Shown: positions 39,069 to 51,633 of the stretch, piece by piece
Layout of the letters: each line of letters begins with the position of its first letter
Numbering within the stretch: the stretch's first letter is position 1
DNA from: an uncultured Bacteroidota bacterium
Lineage (GTDB): Bacteria; Bacteroidota; Rhodothermia; Rhodothermales; Salinibacteraceae
Direction: 5' to 3'
Assembly (NCBI GenBank): GCA_913055845.1
Contig: CAJXKO010000003.1
Coordinates: 1 to 64,000, forward strand
DNA: 64,000 nucleotides
Translations under genes and position numbers: made by a program
Notes under the pieces: generated by a model
What the model saw: the letters and a program-made list of their open reading frames with translations, nothing else
Told to the model about the DNA's origin: nothing
Database searches by the model: none

Positions 39069-41489
39069 TCACCGTTCGGCGGGCCGACCGCTCGTTTTCG
39101 AAGCGGAGACAACTCGAATTTGAACTGCCGGACTACGAACAGCCTGCCCATCGCGTCGCGCCCGCAGCTCGATGCGATGCGTCCCGGGCTGCAGCTGCCA
39201 CGTCGCCCGCCCGGCGCCGGAGGCGTGTCGCTCCCCGTTCACAACCCAGTGCACATCCCGAAAGGCGTCCGGCGCCGTGCCCTTCAGGGAGAGCCGCTGA
39301 TAGCGGTCGCGCAGGACCGGGTCGACGTAGAAGAGCGCTTCGTCTGCGGGGTAGCGGATGCGGAGGCGATCCGTGACCTGGAGACTCCCCGGCGCAGCGG
39401 TTGGCGCCTGGGACGCGGTGTGTGGCGCTTCCGGCGGCAGAGGCATGTCGTGCTCGCGCATCCAGGCGTGGTAGCGCTCGGAGTACACTGCGTAGCGCTT
39501 CTGCTTCATGTAGCGTGATGCCGTGCCGGGAGCGGCGCGGTGGCCGGTTCGCTCGTCAATAGCCACGACGCGGTGGACCGTGCAGGTGTCCGTCGGGACC
39601 GTCCCAGACAGAAACAGCTCGCGCTGGGGCGCCGGGCAGTGGGCGCCGGGGCGCGTGCCGCTGGCGGGGCACACCTGTGCGGTCCGGAGCCCGAGCGGAC
39701 GCTCGAAGGTGCCCCCGCTCCCCAGCGTACGCATGATGCTGTGGAAGAGGGGCGCGGCCCCCGCGACGCCGCTCATCCGGTCCATCGGCGTCCCGTCGAA
39801 GTTGCCCGCCCACACCGCCACCGTGTGCCGCGGCGTGTATCCGACGGTCCAGCTGTCGCGGTAGTCCTTCGAGGTGCCCGTCTTGACCGCCACCGGGAAC
39901 GGCAGTTCGAGCGGCCCGCCCCGCCCGAAACCCGGCGCCCGAGCGGCCGGATCATCCAGAATGTCCGTGATCAGGTGGGAGACGCCCTGTGAGAGTCCGG
40001 TCTGTTTCGGGGTCGGGAGGTCGGCGTGTAGGGTGTCCCCCTCTGCGGTGCGGGCCCAGCGCACGGCGTGGACCGGGGGTAAGGTCCCTCCCCGCGCCAG
40101 CCCGGCGTACGCCCGGGCCAGTTCAATCGGCTGCACCTCCCCGTTCCCTAGCGTAAGGCCGACGCCGTAGTACGAGGGGGCGCGGTCGAGCGACGCAAAG
40201 CCGAACTCGTGCAGCGTCTCCAGAATCTTGGCAGGCCCAAATTCCCGCGCTAGCCGCACGGCAGGCACGTTGAAGCTAGAGGCGAGGGCCTGGCGGAGAG
40301 GCGTGGGGCCGTGGTACGTTTCGTCGTAGTTTTCCGGAGTGAAGGCGCCGCTCGCTTCCGGCACGTTCAACTCAATGTCGGCCAACACCGAGGCGGGCGT
40401 GTAGCGGCGTGAGACGAGCGCATGAGCGTAGGTGAACGGCTTCAGCGCACTGCCCGGTTGCCGCAGCATGCGCACCCCGTCGTTCTGGCCGCCGTGCCGG
40501 GCGTCCCAGAAGTCCGCACTCCCCACGTAGGCCCGAATCGCCCCGGTGCGGTTGTCGAGCACCACCGCCGCCGCGTTCGTCAGCGTCTCCTGCCGGAACG
40601 TCTGCACGTGCCCTTCCACAAGATCGGCAACCGTCCGCTGCAACTGCGGGTCGAGGGTGGTCCGGATCTCAGCAAGCGGCGACCCGGACTCGGGATGGCG
40701 GTGCTGGAGCACCCAGCGCGTGAGGTGCGGCGCGCGGAAGACGGGGTCCGGTTCCTGTACGTCGATCGGCACCGCGGCGAGGTGCTTGCGCTCAGAGGCC
40801 GAAAGAACTCCGGCGTCCTGCATGGCGCGGAGGACGCGGTGCTGGCGCTGCTCGGCACGCTCGGGATGGCGGAACGGGTTGTAGCGACTCGGAGCCCGGG
40901 GGAGCCCCACGAGGTAGGCGGATTGGGCGGGCGTGAGGTCACGGGCCGACTTGCCGAAGTAGCCCTGGGCAGCGGCCTCGATGCCGTGGAGACGATTGCC
41001 AAAGGAGACCCGGTTAAACCAGAGCGACAGAATCTCTCGCTTCGACCGCCGCACCTCTAGCCGGAGCGCGAGGTGCATCTCCACGAGCTTGTTCCAGATT
41101 GTCGGCGACGGAGTGCCACGGAGTTGCTCCGCCACCTGCATCGTGACGGTGGAGCCGCCGCTCACGATGCGGCCGTGTCGCAGGTTGCTCCAGAGCGCCC
41201 GCCCTAGTGCGATCGGGTCAATGCCCGGATGCGAGTAGTACCGCCGGTCCTCGATCGCGGTCAACCCCTGGGCCACACTCTCCGGAAGCTCGTCCACGGC
41301 GATCGGTTCACTTCGCCCCTGCGGATGGGCACGGCGCAGCAGGGTCCGATGTTGAGCCGTGACCTCCAGACTGGCGCGAGGGGCTTCAGGAGAAACAGAC
41401 TCCGGTAGAGGCCAGCACAGGGAGAGCCCCCCCCCTAGCAGCACCAGGACAATCGCTCCGGCAATGGGATGCCTAGCAAGAACAGACAC
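39069..41489 (-). CDS. pbpC: Penicillin-binding protein 1C
   Basis: Transglycosylase block AIEDRRYYSHPGIDPIALGRALWSNLRHGRIVSGGSTVTMQVAEQL; transpeptidase RQPGSALKPFTYAHAL, VKTGTSKDYRDSWTVGYTP; C-terminal BiPBP-like domain. Confidence 0.95.
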   Translation of the reverse strand: MSVLARHPIAGAIVLVLLGGGLSLCWPLPESVSPEAPRASLEVTAQHRTLLRRAHPQGRSEPIAVDELPESVAQGLTAIEDRRYYSHPGIDPIALGRALWSNLRHGRIVSGGSTVTMQVAEQLRGTPSPTIWNKLVEMHLALRLEVRRSKREILSLWFNRVSFGNRLHGIEAAAQGYFGKSARDLTPAQSAYLVGLPRAPSRYNPFRHPERAEQRQHRVLRAMQDAGVLSASERKHLAAVPIDVQEPDPVFRAPHLTRWVLQHRHPESGSPLAEIRTTLDPQLQRTVADLVEGHVQTFRQETLTNAAAVVLDNRTGAIRAYVGSADFWDARHGGQNDGVRMLRQPGSALKPFTYAHALVSRRYTPASVLADIELNVPEASGAFTPENYDETYHGPTPLRQALASSFNVPAVRLAREFGPAKILETLHEFGFASLDRAPSYYGVGLTLGNGEVQPIELARAYAGLARGGTLPPVHAVRWARTAEGDTLHADLPTPKQTGLSQGVSHLITDILDDPAARAPGFGRGGPLELPFPVAVKTGTSKDYRDSWTVGYTPRHTVAVWAGNFDGTPMDRMSGVAGAAPLFHSIMRTLGSGGTFERPLGLRTAQVCPASGTRPGAHCPAPQRELFLSGTVPTDTCTVHRVVAIDERTGHRAAPGTASRYMKQKRYAVYSERYHAWMREHDMPLPPEAPHTASQAPTAAPGSLQVTDRLRIRYPADEALFYVDPVLRDRYQRLSLKGTAPDAFRDVHWVVNGERHASGAGRATWQLQPGTHRIELRARRDGQAVRSPAVQIRVVSASKTSGRPAER

Positions 41490-41617
41490 GTTTTACGAAT
41501 CGGACGGCAGACGGAAAGGACGGGCCGAATAAGCTAACCAAAACGTCAGGCGATTTGAAGCAGTGTCCCCCAACTGGGTCCGCCCTCCCTTCTGGGGCAC
41601 GCATGGGCCTTTCCTGC

Positions 41618-42955
41618 CTACCGCCTGGGACGCACGAGACCCACGTGCACGTCCATGACGTTCGTGTGGGTAGGCCCTGTCCGCAACAGCTGACCAATCG
41701 CATCGAACAGCCGATAGGCGTTGTTCTCCGAGAGATGCTGTTCCGGATCGCATCCTTCCCTGCGGGCTTTCTCGATCGTCTCCGGCGTCGCCCAGGCTCC
41801 CGCCGCGTCCGTGGGCCCATCGATGCCATCGGTTCCCCCACTCAGCAGTACGGCTGGGGACTGTACCTTGTCCAACACGAGCGCGGCACCGAGCGCCACC
41901 TCTTGGTTACGCCCTCCCTTCCCCTTCCCGGTCACTGTAACGGTCGGCTCTCCCCCCCAGAGCCAACACGTCGGCACGGTGGGGTCAGCCTTAAGCAACC
42001 TGTTGGCGTGATGCGTGCCAACCGCCCGGGCCTCCCCTTCGACGTCCTCGGTCACCCCACGCACCACGTAGCCATGAGCTTCTGCTGCCGCCTTGGCCGA
42101 ATCAAGCGCCGTGCGGTTGGTGCCAAGCAACGTGTTTTTGGTCCTCTCGAAGCATGCGTCGTCCGACCCTGGGGTCTCAGGGTGTCCCCCTCGTGCGCCT
42201 TCCGCAAGGTGGGAGCGGAGAGGACTGGGAATGTCATGCCACAGTCCATGGGTGTACAGCACCTGCATAGCGTCCGGGTACGTGGTGGGATCTGGGACGG
42301 TTGGTCCACTTGCAATAACGGACATATCGTCCCCAACGACGTCCGACACCACGAGGCTGCCTACATCGGCCGGGGAAGCCGCCCGGGCAAGTTGTCCTCC
42401 GCCCACCTGCGTCAGGTGTTTGCGGACCGCGTTCATCTGGTGCACCTTGACGCCGCCAGTTAACATGCGGTGGTAAGTCGTCTTCAGATCGGCCAACTCT
42501 AGGCCGGGAGCTGGAAGCGTACTGAGCGCCGTTCCGCCCCCTGACACCAGGACGAGCACTAGTTCGTCGGGCCCTGCCGCTTCGGCCTGCGCCATGATAC
42601 GCCGGGCCGCGTGTATGCTTTCTTGCGACGGCAACGGATGTCCTCCTTCCCGCACCTCGATGACCGTCGGCCTCGACAGGTCTTTAGGGAAGGTGTCTGG
42701 ATAACCCTCCGGCACCACCACACATCCCTGCACGCGGGACACCCCGAGACGGCGTTCCACTTCGCCGGCCATTGCGAGAGCCGCCTTGCCCATGCCCAAC
42801 ACCCGGATGACGTCGTACGCATCGGGAGGCGCCGGGGCCCAGATCGACGCGTCCCTTTGCGACAGGAGGGCCGGGGCCTGTACGCGTTCTACCGCCGCCG
42901 AAAACAAAGATTTTGCATCCTCAACCAGGGAGTTCTGGACGGACCTCTGCGTCAT
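41618..42955 (-). CDS. Glycerate 2-kinase (MOFRL family)
   Basis: IRVLGMGKAALAMAGEVERRLG; VLVSGGGTALSTLPAPGL; VVSDVVGDDMSVIASGPTVPDPTTY; LSGGTDGIDGPTDAAGAWA. Confidence 0.93.
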   Translation of the reverse strand: MTQRSVQNSLVEDAKSLFSAAVERVQAPALLSQRDASIWAPAPPDAYDVIRVLGMGKAALAMAGEVERRLGVSRVQGCVVVPEGYPDTFPKDLSRPTVIEVREGGHPLPSQESIHAARRIMAQAEAAGPDELVLVLVSGGGTALSTLPAPGLELADLKTTYHRMLTGGVKVHQMNAVRKHLTQVGGGQLARAASPADVGSLVVSDVVGDDMSVIASGPTVPDPTTYPDAMQVLYTHGLWHDIPSPLRSHLAEGARGGHPETPGSDDACFERTKNTLLGTNRTALDSAKAAAEAHGYVVRGVTEDVEGEARAVGTHHANRLLKADPTVPTCWLWGGEPTVTVTGKGKGGRNQEVALGAALVLDKVQSPAVLLSGGTDGIDGPTDAAGAWATPETIEKARREGCDPEQHLSENNAYRLFDAIGQLLRTGPTHTNVMDVHVGLVRPRR

Positions 42956-43132
42956 GATGCCGAATTTCTCGGACTGTGTTTGAGGGAGATACTGGACATC
43001 GAAAATCCCCGCGGTCTCTTCAGCCCTCGCAATAGCTTTGAACCATCGACCAACCGCTTGGGTGTAGGGAACTGCGTACGACCTCAGATGTGCAGTCTCC
43101 GACGCATTTTTTCAACCGGTTCGCCGCACATC

Positions 43133-43813
43133 ATGGAGGATCCTTCGCCAAATGGGGCGCCTGCCGTAGACGCTGAATCAATCGGACGTCTGCATGTCCT
43201 CACCGATTTTCATCTTCAGCAGGACCATTCTCACGCTGATCTTGCCCGGTTGGCCATCCGGGGCGGGGCCGATACGATTCAGTTCCGCCAGAAACATGGG
43301 GGCATTCAGAATCAGATCGTGGAAGCCCGGCACGTGGCTTCGGTCTGTGCCGACGCCTCCATACCCCTCATTGTCGACGATCGTCCCGACATCGCCCAGA
43401 CGGTTCACGCCACTGGGGTCCACCTCGGGCAGAGAGACTTTCCGATAGACGCTGCCCGATCGGTCCTCGGCCCGGACCGCATCATCGGAGCCACCGCTAC
43501 CAAACCCCACCAGGCCTCGGCGGCGTACGAACTGGGGGCGGACTATATCGGGTTCGGACCGGTCTTTCCCACAACCTCAAAGCGAAATCCAAAGTCGGTG
43601 AAGGGACCCGAGGGACTGGCAAAAACGTGCGAGGCGGTCCCCATTCCAGTTATCGCCATCGGGGGCATTACGAACGATCGCGTTCGGGCGGCCCTTGAGG
43701 CCGGCGCGCACGGAGTCGCCGTGCTCTCGGCCGTGGCGACGGCAAGCGATCCGGAGCGCGCGACTGCTCGCTTTCGGGCCGCCATCGACGGCGTATTGCG
43801 GGAATCTGAATGA
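43133..43813 (+). CDS. thiE: Thiamine-phosphate synthase
   Basis: GADTIQFRQK; IPLIVDDRPDIAQTVHATGVHLGQRD; GADYIGFGPVFPTTSK; IPVIAIGGIT. ATG at 43133; the longer upstream ORF is antisense to the kinase gene. Confidence 0.92.
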   Translation: MEDPSPNGAPAVDAESIGRLHVLTDFHLQQDHSHADLARLAIRGGADTIQFRQKHGGIQNQIVEARHVASVCADASIPLIVDDRPDIAQTVHATGVHLGQRDFPIDAARSVLGPDRIIGATATKPHQASAAYELGADYIGFGPVFPTTSKRNPKSVKGPEGLAKTCEAVPIPVIAIGGITNDRVRAALEAGAHGVAVLSAVATASDPERATARFRAAIDGVLRESE

Positions 43814-43821
43814 CGCCTCTT

Positions 43822-44553
43822 TCACCCCTCCGTTTCCTCGTAGATCGCGGACACGAGCCCATCGGGCGAGGGGGTGTCGGCAACGGCCTCGACCCCATGT
43901 CCGGCGTCCTCCAGGGCCCCTCCCGTCGTAGGTCCGATTGCGGCCAGGCGATACGTATCAAGGGCCACCGTCCCGGATGCCTCTACAGCGTCGATCCCTG
44001 ACGGACTGAAGAAAACGAGCCACGCAGACCCGTCGGAGGAGGGCAGCGTCAGGTCCGTTCGAGGATGGGTTTCGTAGACGACCATCTCCTCAAACGGAAT
44101 GTCCGCGTCCCGGAGACGGCGGGGTATTGTGTCGCGGCGCCGGTTTCCACAGAGGAAAAGCAGTGGGGCCGTGGGCGCATCGTCGATGATTCGCGCCGCC
44201 AGTGCATCTGCTGAGCCAGCGTCCGCCCCCTTGGGATCCAGCCCTACGTCCCGAATCCGTCCAGCCGTCTTGGGACCCACGGCGTAGACCGGAGCGCCAC
44301 GCCAGGCCTGGGCCAGTGCCTCTTGCTCCTCGAAAGCACGCCCAAGCGCTGCCGCTACACGCGGGCTCGTGGCAACCACTCCCTCATAGTCCGCCCGGCG
44401 GGTAAGGCGGTCCGTAAAGGCGTCCTGCCGGGGAAACGCAAAAGAAAGAACCGGCTCACAGACGGCCCGGAGGCCAACCTCGTCGAAGGCAGCGAGATAC
44501 CCATCCGGCGGATCCGCCGATCGTAAGAGAATCGCGTCGGGAAGGTCAACCAT
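43822..44553 (-). CDS. hemD: Uroporphyrinogen-III synthase
   Basis: DAILLRSADPPDGYLAAFDEVGLRAVCEPVLSF; YEGVVATSPRVAAAL; DGSAWLVFFSPSGIDAV; AAIGPTTGGALEDAGH; directly downstream of hemC. Start uncertain. Confidence 0.88.
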   Translation of the reverse strand: MVDLPDAILLRSADPPDGYLAAFDEVGLRAVCEPVLSFAFPRQDAFTDRLTRRADYEGVVATSPRVAAALGRAFEEQEALAQAWRGAPVYAVGPKTAGRIRDVGLDPKGADAGSADALAARIIDDAPTAPLLFLCGNRRRDTIPRRLRDADIPFEEMVVYETHPRTDLTLPSSDGSAWLVFFSPSGIDAVEASGTVALDTYRLAAIGPTTGGALEDAGHGVEAVADTPSPDGLVSAIYEETEG

Positions 44554-44721
44554 TGAGGCGTTCGTCGATATGGAGGCTGGAGTCGCGGATGGGAAAAGCC
44601 GTAACGGGAGTGCCCCTGACGAGGAATCCCTTTCCTCAGCGAAGTCTTTCAGAACCCAAGGCGTGCGATCACCGACCAAAAAACCCTTGGTGAACCGCCG
44701 CCCCAAGATCAGCGGAAAACT

Positions 44722-45693
44722 TCACGGCTGAAACGGCGACCCGGTTGGCTTCTGGCGCCGATCCCCAAGCACCTCGTCGAGGATGTGGTCACCTCCGGCC
44801 CCCAGCAGATCACGCGCGAGTTCGCGCCCCATCTCTTCGCCTTCCGCCGGAGCGCAGCGGCGCTGATCGCGGTAGTACTCGTCTCCGTCGAGGGCCGCGA
44901 TACAGGCATCGAGAACGAGCGCATCATCCTCCAAGTGCGCCCAGGCGCCAAGAGGCACTTGGCACCCGCCCCCCACTTCTCGCAGAAAAGCCCGTTCAGC
45001 CCTGGTGGCGTAGCCGCTGGCGGCGTGGTGAAGCACGTCGTGCAGAAGGGTTTTTACCTCGCTGCTGCCCTCCCGACAGGCAATCCCGAGAGCCCCCTGT
45101 CCCACCGCCGGAACCATGAGATCGGGATCAATGCGGTCTCGGATGTGCATCGAGAGGCCGAGTCGTACAAGGCCGGCCACCGCAAGCACCATTCCCGTCC
45201 AGTCACTCTGTCGGAGCTTGTCAAGGCGCGTATCCACGTTTCCGCGCACGGGGACCACGTCAAGATCCGACCGCCACGCGAGCAGTTGAGCAGTACGACG
45301 GAGCGAAGCCGTGGCTACGGTGGCTTCCTCCGGCAGGTCGTGCACGTGTCCGTCGAATGACGGATGCGCGACGAACGCATCGCGGGGATCTTCTCGTTCC
45401 CCAGTGGCAGCGAGAACGATGCCCGATGGTACGCGCGACGGGATGTCCTTCAATGAATGCACGGCCAGGTCCACATCCCCCTGGAGCAGGGCGCGGTCCA
45501 GTTCCTTCGTAAAGACCGCCTCGTCCCCGATCTCCGAGATCGGCGTGTCGGTCGATTCGTCGCCCCGTGTCGTAATCGTAGTTAGGCGCACCCGGTAGCC
45601 GGCGGCCTCCAACCGAGATCGAACCCCGTTGGCCTGTCGAAGGGCCAGGTCGCTTCCTCGCGTGCCAAGAACGAGCGGTTCCGGGATGGACAT
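44722..45693 (-). CDS. hemC: Hydroxymethylbilane synthase
   Basis: LVLGTRGSDLALRQANGV; VFTKELDRALLQGDVDLAVHSLKDIPS; TASLRRTAQLLAWRSDLDVVPVRGNVDTRLDKL. Confidence 0.97.
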   Translation of the reverse strand: MSIPEPLVLGTRGSDLALRQANGVRSRLEAAGYRVRLTTITTRGDESTDTPISEIGDEAVFTKELDRALLQGDVDLAVHSLKDIPSRVPSGIVLAATGEREDPRDAFVAHPSFDGHVHDLPEEATVATASLRRTAQLLAWRSDLDVVPVRGNVDTRLDKLRQSDWTGMVLAVAGLVRLGLSMHIRDRIDPDLMVPAVGQGALGIACREGSSEVKTLLHDVLHHAASGYATRAERAFLREVGGGCQVPLGAWAHLEDDALVLDACIAALDGDEYYRDQRRCAPAEGEEMGRELARDLLGAGGDHILDEVLGDRRQKPTGSPFQP

Positions 45694-45784
45694 CGCAGAA
45701 TCAGAATCATTCGTAGGAGACGCCGCTGCGCGGTCCCTAGGCGGACGGCTTCAAAAACACCTGCGTGGTGGGGGCAGGAGGTCG

Positions 45785-47233
45785 TCACTCTGCATTCTCA
45801 GGGTCCTCAGTCCGCTCCGTCGACGACGAGCGATCGGACATGCGAAGCGCATGCTGGACGTTTTTTGTCTCTGCATCCTCGGGACCTGAGTCATGGGTAA
45901 GGTACGGACAGCGCGAGGGCGCGTCCCCCAGATTGGGTCGTCCCGAGTCGGATGCGCGGGGGAGAGACCGGGCCGCCTCTTGCTCATTCGAGGGCGCGAA
46001 GAGGGCATGAAGAAGCTCGATGCCCTGCACAAAGTCAATACTTTCCGGGTCGACATTTTTTAGGCGGACGATGGGAACCGCCAAGAGTTTTTGCATAATG
46101 GACTCCGTGAGGCGGTCCACCTCCTCCCGGTCCATGTCGGTACGATGGGCGTGGCGGTCCACCTCCTGTTCTCGAATCGTGTCGAAGGTGCTGCGAATGG
46201 CCTGGATCGCAGGCTGGAGGGCCTGCTGGTGGAAGAACCAGGTCACGAAGTCTTCGAGCAACTCCTCGCAGATCGACTCCGCTTCCGGAACAGCGGTCGC
46301 GCGGCGGTCGCGCACCTCCTCGGTCCACGACTGTAGGTCGTCGAGGTCGTAGACACGGTAGCCCGGACGGTCGGCCACGGTGGGATCCACGTTGCGGGGC
46401 ATGGCCACGTCGACGACGAGGGTGGTACCGGCATCCGGGACGGGAAGAGAGGCAGACGTGAGGATTGGATCTGGAGCACCGGTGGCCACCAGGGCAAGGT
46501 CGGCCGAGGCCACGGCATCGTGCCGGTTCGCCCAAGCACGCGTGCACCCGCCGTACGAGTGGGCCACCTCCTGGGCGCGCTCCGGCGAACGGTTGACCAC
46601 AGTGACCGACCGAGGCGCTTCGTCGGCAAGAGCCTCCAGGGCGAGCTGTCCCATCTTGCCCGCCCCAACCAGCACGACGTCCGTTTCGGAAAGCGACGAC
46701 GCATCGGTATGGGCCGCAAGGTCCTGCCGCGCCATTTCCACGGCGGCCGTTGAGACCGACGCGGCCCCACGGTCGAGCCCCGTTTCGGAGGAGACGCGCT
46801 TGGCGGCCCGGAATGCGGTGTGGAAGAGCCGATGCATCACGGAGTGCAATGCCCCGGCATCCACCGCCCGTTCGTAGGCCGCCTTCACCTGCGCAAAAAT
46901 CTGCCGCTCTCCAAGAACCACGGAGCGCAGCCCGCTGGTCACCTGCAGCAGGTGTCGAACAGCAGCCTCGTCCCGCACGCGAAATGCCGCCTCGGCCGGC
47001 CACTGCCTGCTGGCAGCCTGACCCAGTAGCGCCTGCATCTGACGCACATCCGCCTCGGTGCCGTACAAATAAGCCTCGGTGCGATTACAGGTTGACAGCA
47101 CCACCGTCTCAGCGTCGGCACTCAGGCTCAGGTTTGCGTAGAGGGCCTCCTGGTCGTCTGCATCGAGCGCATAGTTTTCGGTACGCTCCAGCGAGGCGCA
47201 CTCATGGTTGAGACCGACGGCAAAAAACCGCAT
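45785..47233 (-). CDS. hemA: Glutamyl-tRNA reductase
   Basis: MRFFAVGLNHECASLERTENYAL; VVLSTCNRTEAYLYG; SVVLGERQIFAQVKAAYERA; VVLVGAGKMGQLALEAL. Confidence 0.96.
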   Translation of the reverse strand: MRFFAVGLNHECASLERTENYALDADDQEALYANLSLSADAETVVLSTCNRTEAYLYGTEADVRQMQALLGQAASRQWPAEAAFRVRDEAAVRHLLQVTSGLRSVVLGERQIFAQVKAAYERAVDAGALHSVMHRLFHTAFRAAKRVSSETGLDRGAASVSTAAVEMARQDLAAHTDASSLSETDVVLVGAGKMGQLALEALADEAPRSVTVVNRSPERAQEVAHSYGGCTRAWANRHDAVASADLALVATGAPDPILTSASLPVPDAGTTLVVDVAMPRNVDPTVADRPGYRVYDLDDLQSWTEEVRDRRATAVPEAESICEELLEDFVTWFFHQQALQPAIQAIRSTFDTIREQEVDRHAHRTDMDREEVDRLTESIMQKLLAVPIVRLKNVDPESIDFVQGIELLHALFAPSNEQEAARSLPRASDSGRPNLGDAPSRCPYLTHDSGPEDAETKNVQHALRMSDRSSSTERTEDPENAE

Positions 47234-47346
47234 AGAGGCAATCAAAGTCCGCGAGCACGTGATTCGGAATTGATACAACGCCTTGGCTGATCTGTTCGCC
47301 TACAGGGGGTTGAATAAGGCGTCAACGCGGGCGTCGATGGAAACTG

Positions 47347-48069
47347 TTAGGGGGTGGCGGAGGACGCAAACCCGGGCGAAAGGGCATCGAGCATCTGCAG
47401 AACGATCTGAGAGGAGGACCGCGCAGCATCCTGAAGGAAAGACTCAAAGTCAATGTCCGACGTTCCGTCGGCCCGGTCCGAAATGGCCCGTACCACCAGG
47501 TAGGGAACCTCGTTTACCGTACAGACCTGCCCCACGGCCGCCCCTTCCATTTCGACACAGTGGCCGTGCAGGTCCTCCTGAATCTGCCGCCGGTGTCGGT
47601 CGTCCTCTACAAACCGGTCCCCCGTGAGGATGCGTCCTTCGACGATGTTGTGCTCGGGGAGGGAGGCCTCCAGGGCGTAACGGCGAAGCATGGGATCCGT
47701 CTCGAAAAATCGGTGGTGGGTGAATGGGACCTGGCCACGGGGCAGTCCCATGAAATTTACCACCAGGTCGTGCTGTACACAGTCGGTTCCCACCACAATG
47801 TCGCCGATGTCGAGGGATGGGACGAGGGCACCCGCCGATCCCGTACAGAGCACGGCCGTGGCCTCAAAAGCATCGATTAGAAGCTGCGTGCAGAGAGCCG
47901 CATTGACCTTTCCCACTCCCGCCTTTACCAGCACGAGGTCGTGCCCGCCCCATGCAGCCTCGTGGACCGTGAGCCCCGCCCGCTGGACGGACCGCTGAAT
48001 CTCACAGCGATCAAGATACAGTTCCATCTCAATGTCCATTGCGGACATGATGCCCACGGACATAGCCAC
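47347..48069 (-). CDS. mtnN: 5'-methylthioadenosine/S-adenosylhomocysteine nucleosidase family
   Basis: VGIMSAMDIEMELYLD; LVLVKAGVGKVNAALCTQLLI; CTGSAGALVPSLDIGDIVVG; GHCVEMEGAAVGQVC; VRAISDRADGTSDIDFESF. Confidence 0.88.
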   Translation of the reverse strand: MAMSVGIMSAMDIEMELYLDRCEIQRSVQRAGLTVHEAAWGGHDLVLVKAGVGKVNAALCTQLLIDAFEATAVLCTGSAGALVPSLDIGDIVVGTDCVQHDLVVNFMGLPRGQVPFTHHRFFETDPMLRRYALEASLPEHNIVEGRILTGDRFVEDDRHRRQIQEDLHGHCVEMEGAAVGQVCTVNEVPYLVVRAISDRADGTSDIDFESFLQDAARSSSQIVLQMLDALSPGFASSATP

Positions 48070-48140
48070 ATTAGCCTCAATGAAAGCATCACTTGAAATC
48101 TCCGCGACAACCGGGCGGGCTTCGTGACTAGCGACGGACT

Positions 48141-50285
<2,145 letters not shown>

Positions 50286-50427
50286 CAGAAAAGATGAGGC
50301 TTAATAGAAACGATTTTTAAACTGGGGACACTCGGGACGCAAAATCCCGCCCAGCATCCCGAAGCCCCACCGAAGCCCCGTTTAGAAACGGATAGGAATT
50401 CCTCAAGCCGCCTCCCGCCCAGTTCCC

Positions 50428-50754
50428 TTAGTTGAAGCTCACACCATCGAGTGGGTCGCCTTCTTTTTTTCGGAGGGCTTCCTCAGCGAACCAGGCCTCT
50501 TTCACCTCCTGAGTGGTGTCCGGTAGGTCTTCGTGGGGCTTCTCGTAGCCCTCGATGTCTTTGAGCCAGACGAGGGTCTTGGTACGCATGGTGCCGTCCT
50601 TCGCCTCGAACTCGACACTTTCCTCGCGGGCCGCGCAGGTCCCTTCCGCCTCGTCGTAAACGCCGCCCAGTTTGGGGTGGCGCAGCAGGATGCGGACGCG
50701 TTCGCCGTAATTGAAGCGGCTGTCCTCAAAGTCGGCCTCGCTGTAAGTAGCCAC
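50428..50754 (-). CDS. Hypothetical protein
   Basis: 108 aa ORF (MATYSEADFEDSRFNYGERVRILLRHPKLGGVYDEAEGTC...), strongly acidic, between metG and divergent hisB. Confidence 0.6.
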   Translation of the reverse strand: MATYSEADFEDSRFNYGERVRILLRHPKLGGVYDEAEGTCAAREESVEFEAKDGTMRTKTLVWLKDIEGYEKPHEDLPDTTQEVKEAWFAEEALRKKEGDPLDGVSFN

Positions 50755-50925
50755 GATTCGTGGGGATCCTTCGTCAAGAACACGTTCAGCCGCAAGACCG
50801 CGGCACTTTGTCTACGGGGGAGTATAAAAACCAAATGGCACTTGTGCGTGTTCGAGCGTCGTGAGCCGCTCGTGAAAAGCGGCATTCCGTTCCAATCTCC
50901 CTCCGTCTCCCGCCTTCGCTCCGCC

Positions 50926-51534
50926 ATGTCCGATCCATCATTTCCCCCCCGCACGGCTACCGTTGAGCGCACAACGGCTGAAACAGAGGTCTCGATCGAA
51001 TTGACCCTCGACGGCAACGGCACATACGACGTGGAAACCGGGGTCGGGTTCTTCGACCACATGCTGAATCTCTTCGCCAAGCATGGCGGACTGGACCTCA
51101 CGGTGCGGTGCGACGGGGATCTGGTCGTCGACGAGCACCACACTGTAGAGGACGTGGCCATTGGGTTGGGCCAGGCGCTGCGACGCGCCCTTGGGGACAA
51201 GGCTCACATCGCCCGGTACGGCCACGCCTACGTGCCGATGGACGATGCCCTGGCCCGCGCCGTCATTGACCTCTCCGGACGCAGCTACGCCCGGCTAGAT
51301 GCCTCGTTTGGGCGGGAACAGGTGGGCGACCTCTCCACCGAAATGGTGCAGCACCTCTGGCGCTCGCTGGCCGCACACGCCCGCTGCAACCTCCACCTGA
51401 CGGTCCTGCACGGCCACAACGCCCACCACAAAATCGAGGCCCTCTTCAAGGCCGCCGCTCGGGCCCTCCGCACCGCCGTGGCCCGCCGTGCCGATCACGC
51501 CGAGGTCGCCTCCACGAAAGGCACCCTTTCGTAG
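50926..51534 (+). CDS. hisB: Imidazoleglycerol-phosphate dehydratase
   Basis: RTATVERTTAETEVSIELTLDG; TGVGFFDHMLNLFAKHGG; VDEHHTVEDVAIGLGQAL; LHGHNAHHKIEALFKAAARAL. ATG at 50926. Confidence 0.97.
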   Translation: MSDPSFPPRTATVERTTAETEVSIELTLDGNGTYDVETGVGFFDHMLNLFAKHGGLDLTVRCDGDLVVDEHHTVEDVAIGLGQALRRALGDKAHIARYGHAYVPMDDALARAVIDLSGRSYARLDASFGREQVGDLSTEMVQHLWRSLAAHARCNLHLTVLHGHNAHHKIEALFKAAARALRTAVARRADHAEVASTKGTLS

Positions 51535-51633
51535 GGTGAGACGTTCGGGAAGGGATTTCCCCTCCACACACCCGCCATGCACGACCGTCTCCCCCGCTGA
51601 GTTCTTCATCCACAACCCCCAGCCTACCTCCCT

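Noticed and set aside
42611-43132. N-terminal extension of the thiE ORF
   Set aside because: Lies antisense to the glycerate kinase gene and intergenic DNA; ThiE homology begins only after ATG 43133.
43000-43132. Possible TPP riboswitch upstream of thiE
   Set aside because: Looked for the conserved CTGAGA and ACCTGATCTGGATAATGCC elements; not found.
43822-47233. hemA-hemC-hemD cluster
   Set aside because: Ordinary tetrapyrrole gene cluster; recorded as features only.
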